Source: Exophiala sp. HKRS030 (lineage: Eukaryota; Ascomycota; Eurotiomycetes; Chaetothyriales; Herpotrichiellaceae). From it: DNA of 64,000 nucleotides. Shown one piece after another: positions 56,234-64,000 of the stretch. How positions within the stretch are numbered: the stretch's first letter is position 1; every line of letters starts with the position of its first letter. Location of the stretch: NCBI GenBank assembly GCA_023897205.1, contig JAHWDD010000002.1, positions 6,014,001 to 6,078,000 of the forward strand. The letters run 5' to 3'. The position numbers and the translations under genes were made by a program. A model generated the notes under the pieces. It was not told where the DNA came from. It searched no databases and saw only the letters and a list, made by a program, of their open reading frames with translations.

Positions 56234-57322
56234 GTTCAAGGTGGCGATCAATGATCTAGTTGCGATCGAGGTCGATGAATGTGCTCATTCTCAGAGCGTA
56301 GAATATGCAGCCTCTCCGGCAAGGACGAGTGATTGGACAATTCGGGACAAGGCGATCTGCTATATGAGTTGTTGTGTTGGTGGGCGACGACATTGATGGA
56401 AGGGGCGATGTCCTTAGGCATATGGCATGGCCCCTAAGCCGTATCAGAGGTCAAGAGGTATCTTTTATGGTTGAAATCACTGCGGTGAGCATGAATGACA
56501 TGCATGCAGGATCAAGCAAACAGGTGTGAGGTGTGAGATTGGCTTGGCTGAAGTGCGGAAGATGGATGTGTACCTGAAGTTGTACTTGTGGCCCAGGGTA
56601 ACTAAGGTGGTTAAGTTAGTTGGTTAGTTGGTTAGTGCAGTCACCACGTCGACCCTTGGGATATTGCGGACGAGTAACAACAAGGCTGAAGCGTTGGTGT
56701 GGTGCCTGACGGGCGCCCTAACTAAGTTAACATGCTGTACGTAATAGGTGCCACGAGGTGCCTAACTCGAACAATTAGGTGGGTAGGTGGCCGATTAGCT
56801 CATGCTTGCCAGGAACACGGGGCCTAAAGTGCCTAATATGCCTCTTCTGGGTTTGCTAGGCCACCCCTAAGTGCCCAAATCTTAACTACCGAGCGTCTAG
56901 GTACCAAGCACAAGCACAAAGATGATGAATGCCATTATTGATTTTGAGTTTTCTGCGCGTCTTCTCGCACGCGACATTCAAGGCTGAGGTTTTAGCAGGT
57001 GGATTATAATGCATATCATCGCAACCTTGTTGATGATCAATGCAAGATCTGTTCTGCAAGTCTATCCAACATTATCACACCGCTTTAGTAGCGACTTTTA
57101 GTTATCGCCAATCCTTTTCGCCTATTTGGAGATCTGAGCATTTCATTGTTTACTACTGGTACATCTATGGAGGGGCGGGAACTACAGTACGCCCAACCGG
57201 CATCTGCCATGTGGCGACCCACAGCCCTCAGGTCATCAAATCAACAAGTCACCAATGTCACCGCTAGCACGGACTCTTTTGAACTGTTTGTTTGTCGCGA
57301 CGTCACCACTGAAATCATGGTC
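56234..57322. promoter_or_regulatory. Promoter region upstream of sepH
   Basis: About 1.1 kb with no gene. The middle (56590-56900) is dense in short words such as GGTTAGTTGG, TAGGTGCC (56745) and GGTGCCTA (56757), like the casein kinase promoter region. The right end is the 3' flank of the acyltransferase gene. Confidence 0.5.
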
Positions 57323-58664
57323 TCACTTTCCTAGAATGAGCCTCACAATGCTAAACTTGCTGACAAGTGGATGTTGTGCCGTCCCAAGTCCAATATCGAA
57401 AAAGTACTTGGCAGCATACCGCAGACTGAAACCAAGCCACGTCCAAGTCCATACATAACCTATGGCTCTTGTCTTCCCTGCAAAATGACGATTAGTAAGG
57501 GCAAACAGCAGCAAGCAAGGTGAGGGTTGCCACTTACAGGTATCTCTGAAACCAGCCTTCTTACCCAAGTAAATTGCAAAGTCCTCGGCTGTGATTGCAA
57601 CCGGTTGAATCACAAAGAACAGGAACTGGTACTTGATGGCAGGAGAATATTCCATATTCAATGATCCAGCGTGATGGATCAGGGCCGACACGAGAAAGGC
57701 ATTGTATAGCTGTAGATACCGGGACAGTAAAGTCCCTTTGCTGATGCTTGTGATGCTCAAAATTACCGAGTTGCTTGTTTCGAATGTTCGCCGCAGAAAC
57801 TGATGCCTAGAGAAGATTCAGCAGAGAGATGCAGAAAGTATCAGCAGTTTCCTTTTACCAACAACGACCCCAGATGTTGCGGATCGTGTATCCCTGCCGG
57901 AGGAAAGATCCATATATCGGTGGCCAGGCTTCAGGAGTTTGCAATCCCGTTCCGACGGCAATTGCTGCCAAAATATAATATCCCATTGACATAGTGAAAC
58001 CGCTCTGGAAGCCACGAAGCCAGCCATACAGAAATTGTTGAGGCAGTGGAAAATCGAACAGATTTGGAGGTGTACCTTGGACACCAAACGGTGTGGAAGA
58101 CAAATACCATTGGCTGATGTCAAGGAAAAGGTAGGCCACTCCTGCGCGAGCGATCTGTTGCAGGACAAATCTCCTATACGATATTAGAGCTTGGTTCAAC
58201 CGTGTCAAGATCCTGCTTCACCGTCGCGAGATCCCTTCAGGAACTCTTTCCACATTTTTGACGCGCCAGTTCCATCCGATTCCTCTTGTGGTACACGCAA
58301 GGCTCAGGCTCCATTTGAATTTCTGCCAGAGAGACATTTGGGTGACCTCATCTGCATCTTCCACGGTACCCCCTGGTCGAACACGATGGAAGGACTGCTC
58401 TGGAGATCTCATGACAACGAAATCAATGTACTTCATGACGGCCATGCAAAGGTTGACCGCATTCATATAGTCCTCCTCCGGGGAGCCTGCGGAACCTTGT
58501 CGTAATTTCCATGCTAGCCATAACAGAGATGGGACAGCAATCACGTTACGGAAACGTCCTTGAGGAAGCAGTAAAGACGCAACGCCGATCAAAGTACCTC
58601 CTATAGGTGCTAAGCCGGTAGCATGAATTGGTCGATTAGGAGGTGGAAACCATTTTGGATCCAT
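57323..58664 (-). CDS. Membrane acyltransferase of the wax-synthase family (393 aa)
   Basis: Four exons: 58664-58222, 58173-57859, 57806-57538 and 57477-57323. The introns are 48, 52 and 60 nt and the total is exactly 394 codons. The protein has several hydrophobic spans (LAPIGGTLIGVASLLL, GYYILAAIAVGTGL, YQFLFFVIQPVAI). Wax-synthase-domain motifs are present: TTRGIGWNWRVKN near residue 135, then EAWPPIYGSF, NIWGRCWHQFLRRTF and the likely catalytic histidines in VSALIHHAGS. Fungal members acylate alcohols or secondary metabolites in the ER membrane. The substrate cannot be read from sequence, and no biosynthetic neighbours are present. All motifs are intact. Confidence 0.88.
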
Positions 58665-59816
58665 CTGTCGTGGTCCAAAATAAGGAGCTATGCGTATAAA
58701 CGGTAGGCATAAAATGAGAAATATGAAAGAATGGACTGTAGATTGAAAAGATCAGGACCATTCCACTACCCTTGCATCATGATAAAGGTTCCATCCGATC
58801 ACAGATCTCCTTGTTAGGCTGTTAGCAGCTATAGTGCCAAATCCTCGTTGGAAGCGAATGCGAATACGAGGCCAGAAGACGTGTGCTAAAGCGCGGCAAA
58901 CGCCAGCGAGTTCGACTCCAAAGTTGATTCGATTTTTCCCTGAACAAGGTTGAAGTGTGAGTCAATGCTCTGATATGGAAACTATCCGTAGACCTACGCA
59001 AAGGAGTAGGGCAAATTGTAGGGAAACACGACAGTGCCTGATGTCTGGTGTTTGTCACGTGTATAGAGAGACGTGTGCGGTCGTGCCAAGACCCAGGCAA
59101 TCGGTTCGTCCAGAGGAAGGCGGTGGTGATTCAGTGTTCAGGTGTGGGGAGTTTAGAGAAGTTTCATCTGCAGCTGTAGGTTGGCTACGGAGGCTGTAGG
59201 CAACCCTGATGCCCCAGGTGGCCCCTAAGACTCTTAAGCGTTGAAGATCTCAGGCTGCAGTCACCTGATTGGAGTCTCGAGGCTGGTAAGATGCACCAGC
59301 CTCGTCTTTGGCAGTCGATAGTGGAGCCAGAGTGGCGTAATGGTTCCCCCAGTTGCCTGACCCAGGACGGAGGAGAGGCTCAGGGCTCAGGACTCAGGAC
59401 TCAGGAGGGTCTAGTAAGCACCGCCCAGGCTGGTGTGTATTGTAAGGATAAGGTGCCACTGCCACTGCCACTGCAACTGCCACTCCCACTGGTGCCCACG
59501 ACGCCCACGACGCCCTAGCTCCCTACGCCTAACGCCCTCATCCCCTTCCTCTTCCTCCTTCCCCCCCCCCGGCGGCGTCATCCACCATCGTCCATCCCCA
59601 AGTCCCCGACCCATTCTTTTTTCCTCTCACATCCTCGCTTCTCGGTGTTGTTCCTTCAACAACTCATCGACAACCATCTCTTTTCCGCCTCTCCACTCCA
59701 TTCTTGCTATTGTTCTTGATTGTTGATCGCGTGTATTTTTCTTTCCTGTCATTCTACTGCGGAATCTCCCCTCCTCCCACTCCGATTCGACTTGTCATTG
59801 AGTTGTGCGCAACATC
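58665..59816. promoter_or_regulatory. Divergent promoter between acyltransferase and orphan gene
   Basis: These 1152 bp carry a TGCCAC-type microsatellite (59454-59489), a run of ten or more C near 59565-59575 and a CT-rich leader before 59817. No gene is recognised. Confidence 0.5.
59454..59489. repeat. (TGCCAC)n-type microsatellite
   Basis: Six hexamers, three perfect TGCCAC then TGCAAC, TGCCAC and TCCCAC, ending 327 nt before the start codon of the gene at 59817. This mirrors the stretch 353 nt before casein kinase. Confidence 0.85.
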
Positions 59817-61479
59817 ATGGGTTTGCCGTAAGTTTGTCCTCAGCTTTTGCACCTCAGCTTCCGCCTCTGCAGTTTTTCCGGTCCGCAGCCGCGCGTGCCT
59901 GGTCTGGTACCGTCAGCAACTGGTCATTTGCCACGATTGCTTCACTATAGTCATACAATCATCATGGATCATGTGCTGACTTGTATACAGTATGTTCCGA
60001 GAACCCGAAGAACTTGCTGCAGACCAAGCTGCAGCAAAACTCGATCACGTCGCCGCTACTAGGCGCTCTACAATCCGTCGCGAATCCTCTATTCGACCCA
60101 ATCGTCAATCGTCCGGCGATGCTGCTCGTCTCAGTCCGCGATCTACAAATGCCCAACGCGTCAGAAGGCTGATGCGCATGATGGTCGGTGAAGATGCAGA
60201 GCTCCAACCACTGCCGTCCTTGCGCCATCTCGATGACTCTATGGACAGTGTCGAGGCTCAAATCGAAAACCTGCGCCGAGACCGACTGGAAAGGCCGCTT
60301 GATCGCCTCAGAGAGCGTTTGTTGCAACCGCTCGACAATTCCCGGGATCGCGTTACCATCGACCGCCTCGACCCTGATTTTGTTGAGATCATGGACCACT
60401 TCCGAAATCACCCCGACACACCTGTCCCTTTCTCCGACCCCGACTTTTCCTTTGACGATGCCAGCGCAAATACTCAGGAGATGATTTCGCAAAACCTGCC
60501 CCGCCCATCTCGAGAGTCTGGCCTTCGCTTCGAGGTTATCGCATCACCACACTCAGATTCCGATCCACCTCGCCGCCGAGCTTTTCGTAGAGTTCGGCCC
60601 ACGAGTGACCGTGAATCGGGATTTCGATCGTCGCACAGAAGCAGGTCACCTTATTCACTTACCGTTCAAAGGACCCCGGCACACGTTTACGCCGAAGACT
60701 CCGCGCCAAATAGTGCAGCATTGACTCCCGGGTTTGCGCCGGCCCATGGGCCAATTCGTTCACCATCCCAATCCCAAGAAGAAACACCCTTTCAAGATGT
60801 TGATATCATGCCCGTGTGGGCAGCTCGTACTTCACTGGATACGCCACCACTAGACCGGGACTCTTCTTCATACCCTCCTCTTCGCCGAGTGAACCATCTT
60901 TCTCCACGTCCTATCAACTCTGGCCCCAGGGTCGATGGTCTTGGCGATCGTCTGAGAAGTCCCAGTCCAATTTCCGATGTGAACGAAGAGGAGAATTGGA
61001 ATAGCCTTATGACCACCATTCCACCAGGAAGATCAAGTAATGCTACATCCTTCATGTCATCAAGATCAGACTCTCGTGCTGATTCAGGCACGCTTTCTCA
61101 GCGATCATCTCAAGCTGCAACATCAGCCACAAGCTTTGGTGAAATTGGTGGTGACGATTCATGTGATCTGGATCTACCATTTGGTATTACCCAAGACCAA
61201 GTTCGCGAAATTCGTGCTAGTCACGGTCGAGGACCGAGGCAAACTCCATCACGGCCATCCGAATCAAGAACGTTAGAGGCAATTCGCCATCATCTGCATT
61301 CGGACAGAGATCTTGGACGACATGCGTTTCAATCTCGAGATAGCATGTCCCCAGGAATTGACGAGCTGCGAGTATTTTCAGATATCCTCCAGCGCATGCA
61401 ACGGAGGGAGGAAGTACCGGATGGATTGTGGGCTGCCGTTGGACTATCACCAGATGTTGTGAGGTCGAATGCAATGTGA
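59817..61479 (+). CDS. Orphan Ser/Arg-rich protein (499 aa)
   Basis: Two exons: an 11-nt first exon (59817-59827, encoding MGLP with the next base) and 59991-61479. The strong donor (CCGTAAGT) and acceptor (TATACAG) keep frame and total 500 codons. Starting at the ATG at 59992 alone would remove three residues. I do not recognise the family. Most of the protein is low-complexity and rich in Ser, Arg and Pro with many SP sites, suggesting a phosphorylated disordered protein. A more ordered end (DELRVFSDILQRMQRREEVP, then DGLWAAVGLSPDVV) may be a short interaction motif. Convergent with YFH7. Real gene likely; function unknown. Confidence 0.72.
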
Positions 61480-62420
61480 GTTCTGTCACAGGCAAGGCTC
61501 AACTTTAGCCCTCATTGCTGTCCATCTTGTGACACTGAGTCCATGTGGAGCGAGGATTGATCGAGGGAGGTATTCTGTTCTTCCGGACGCTACTGTCGTG
61601 TCAGAGAGAGGCCAGTGTGTTGTAAACACACATATATGAAGCCCATAATGAAGGCGGGCTGTCCCCTCACCTGTTGACGTGTGAAGCGTTGTGTAACACA
61701 AGCACTTCGGCGTCTGATTCATTGACCTTATCTTCCGGACCTTGAATGGTCTGAGTCACCAAGAGACGAAAGCTATCGATGGAAAGACTTCATGTTATAA
61801 TCTAAGATTGCCACATATGAGGATGGAAAGAGAAATCTTTACCAAGTATGGTGGCTATGGAATCATGAACGATTTGTTCGTGAGGGGGAAAAGCGTTGTA
61901 CGCGATTGATGATATAAAACCTACCTTCTGTTAGAAGACGCCACATCAGGCCATGCTAAGCAAGGGAAAGGCTGGATCTTTCTTGCTATACTGTATGTTA
62001 TACTGCTGCTAATGTCTGGCTTTTGGCTTCACGTTTTGACGCGCCTGAGCCAAGTGTCCTAGTCATGGGATACTGAAAAACGCGCGCCGTTTTCACCACG
62101 CACCAATAAAAAGTGTTGTCCGTCATGAAAGTCATGGATTCGGTTTTTTCAACCTCAAGTTACTCTGTGTGTGTAGTAATCGACCTTATGGTCCGAAATG
62201 CTGAAACCTACGTGACTGCTTCCTGCAAACATTACGTGTTGGGCAATTGACGTCGTCTGCAAAACAATGGCCAGAAAGACACACAAGAAAGTCTTTGTTC
62301 TCGTGCTAATCCTATAACTGACTTTCCAAGATCCCAGAGAATGCATGAGCTGTCAAGACTTGGTCGACGACACAGGGAACATTTCCTCAACGAAGTAGCC
62401 AGCAACTTTGAACCACACAT
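61480..62420. other. Convergent 3' region between orphan gene and YFH7
   Basis: About 940 bp, AT-richer than the flanks, with only short frames and no repeat or RNA gene recognised. Confidence 0.5.
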
Positions 62421-63409
62421 TCACATGCCAACTCCATCGGCCGCCAACGCAGCAATACTATCCATCCTGAGCATGCGCTGCCTTCGGAAATCATCATCGT
62501 CGACGTCATAATCAGCATTGGCAAACTCCTGCTCGATCCTGCCCTCGACCTGGATGACATCGTCGCTCAACCACGACTCGTCGTCCTCGCTGACCACGAC
62601 CTCGTCGATTTTGAGCTGGTGGTCCAGCACATCCCTGGCGTTGCGCATGTCGCTCTCCTCTGTGCGCTTCAGACTCTCCTCGAACGTGGCGGAGATGCCC
62701 GCGGCGAAGTTCCGCTTGGCCACCCGTTGCGTGGCGGTTTCGAAATCCGTCTGGATGAACCACACATCGTCCATCAGCGCGTGGGCGTCGCGCCAGCCGT
62801 CCGCGTCCAACGCCGTGTACAGGCCTTCGAAGATGACAATCCGCGCTGTCACGGGGATCGCGATGTCGTCCGCTACGGGGTCTTTGACCTTGTGGTCGAA
62901 ACTCGGCGCGTAGATCGTCAGTGTCTCGGGCGAGATCGGCCGGCGGACTTTGGTCACCAGGGACAAGTAGCTTTGTGCGTCGAAGGTGAAGGCCGCGCCG
63001 CGCCGGAAGATGGCTTCTTCTGCGTTGGGCATTTGGGACAGTTGCTTGCGTGTCAGGTGGTAGCCGTCGAGGGGGATGACGAACGCGATGTCCGGGTGTG
63101 ATGAGTCGGCGCTTGTCGGGGAATTTGGGAATTTGCTGTGTTGGTCTTGGTGGTGTTTCTTGTTTAATTCGCAGGCCACGCTGGCGGCGAGCGTGGTCTT
63201 GCCGCTACCTGGGATTCCTGATATGGCGATCAGGAGACGTTGGGATTCGTCGCATTGTTGGAATTTGTCTGAGAGGGTTGTATTAGATTTGGGGCAGATA
63301 GACTTATAAAGGCCGTAAAGAAAGGAGGGAAATGCTCAAAACGTGTGTATACTGGTGAGGGACACCAACCCCAGGTCTTGTCGACCAGCCTGTGGACGTG
63401 CTTGTCCAT
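62421..63409 (-). CDS. YFH7: ATP-dependent kinase YFH7 (P-loop, uridine-kinase-like; 295 aa)
   Basis: Two exons, 63409-63370 (MDKHVHRLVDKTW) and 63268-62421, with a 101-nt intron; 296 codons exactly. The splice joins WDKF to the P-loop region LLIAISGIPGSGKTTLAAS. Further kinase-fold elements are FVIPLDGYHLTRKQL (Walker B-like), RRGAAFTFDAQSYL, IYAPSFDHKVKDPV and IVIFEGLYTAL. This order matches the Yfh7/phosphoribulokinase-uridine kinase family; the substrate of Yfh7 is not established. The tail is acidic (ADYDVDDDDF). The start was chosen because the family begins with a short helix before the P-loop; the frame is open upstream without a better start. Complete gene. Confidence 0.9.
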
Positions 63410-64000
63410 ATCGACATATATGGATGTATTGTTTTGTTTTGGCCAGAGGACTTCCTTGCCTTGGTAACTGGAGCGTTCGACAATATATGTCAACGTCGAC
63501 TTCGGCCTTCCTACCTCAAATTCTTTTATTCTGAAAATCACCAAAGTGATTCTGTCGCCTTGTTGGATTAGTTGATCAGACTCATGTAAATTTATCTCAG
63601 CTCATCAAGCATTGGGCTTATCAAGAGTCCGTATGCATTGGCATACACCTGTGTCGGCTGGATGGAGCCCGAAGTAATCCGAACGAGAGGTTGTGGTTAG
63701 TTATAGTCCGTAGGAAATGTCCCGATCGAGTGGAGCGAGGTTGCTCGTCATGGAAGGAGGACTGTCTCTTATTGGTGAAGATTAGCCATGCAAGATTATG
63801 CAGATAGTCGAGCTGTTTCTAGTTGCGAGATGTCATGGTTTGATTGTGAAAAGCCCTGATCCGAAGCGTCTGTTTGGTTCTCGGTGGTCTTAGGTGCCTG
63901 TAGATCAATAGAGACCGAGGATGAGCACCGTCGACGTCAGAGATGCTCATCACGCCGCCCGCTCCTCCGGACCAGTTGATGGAGTTGACTTGTGCACGTG
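63410..64000. other. Right-edge region upstream of YFH7
   Basis: YFH7 promoter and flank. A TAGGTGCC word occurs at 63891. No further gene is recognised before the edge. Confidence 0.5.

Noticed and set aside
62512..63101. Open frames on both strands within the YFH7 gene (83 and 160 codons)
   Set aside because: Shadows of the GC-rich YFH7 exon; the P-loop frame is the real one.

Overview
The window is nuclear DNA of a filamentous ascomycete (Pezizomycotina). The evidence is short GT-AG introns (43 to about 250 nt, several with CTRAC-like branch sites), a HET-domain gene, a bZIP/DUF3425 gene, a KTR-type mannosyltransferase, a sepH/Cdc7 septation kinase, a wax-synthase-type acyltransferase and otherwise conserved housekeeping genes. 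I cannot place it below class; the proteins would fit Eurotiomycetes or Dothideomycetes. Exon coordinates were worked out by hand from splice sites, reading-frame sums and family conservation.

Layout. 1-10 kb: an orphan acidic nuclear-type protein, a bZIP/DUF3425 factor, an unusual protein-kinase-like protein and a zinc alcohol dehydrogenase. 10-20 kb: a Na+/H+ antiporter, a 3.3-kb promoter region, casein kinase I (ckiA/HRR25 type), another long gap and a nuclear PrxQ-type peroxidase (DOT5). 20-32 kb: the TRAPP subunit TCA17, the 20-kDa complex I subunit, OLA1, a KTR mannosyltransferase and the histone chaperone HIR1. 32-46 kb: a stomatin-like mitochondrial protein, IPI3 divergent from ribosomal protein L16 (uL13), an orphan, ethanolamine/cholinephosphotransferase, a LYR-like small protein, a DUF2293 protein and the copper chaperone ATX1. 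46-64 kb: a HET gene, a degenerate tandem array of about 1.9 kb, sepH, a wax-synthase-like acyltransferase, an orphan serine/arginine-rich protein and the YFH7 kinase.

Most genes are unrelated housekeeping functions arranged as convergent or divergent neighbours. No biosynthetic cluster, transposon, CRISPR array or tRNA was recognised.

Two things stand out. First, 49.38-51.27 kb holds about twelve diverged copies of one module with fixed internal spacing: a CCCACACG box, then a TTTCC-N7-GGAAA inverted repeat about 26 nt from the start of the box, then an ARYAGGCAAT box. I know no named element of this form. Second, four genes (the antiporter, HIR1, the phosphotransferase and the HET gene) are broken by seven single-base losses. 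Every loss is in a G or C run, and restoring one base at each gives a family-like protein. A systematic base-calling or assembly error is the simplest explanation; the alternative is real decay.
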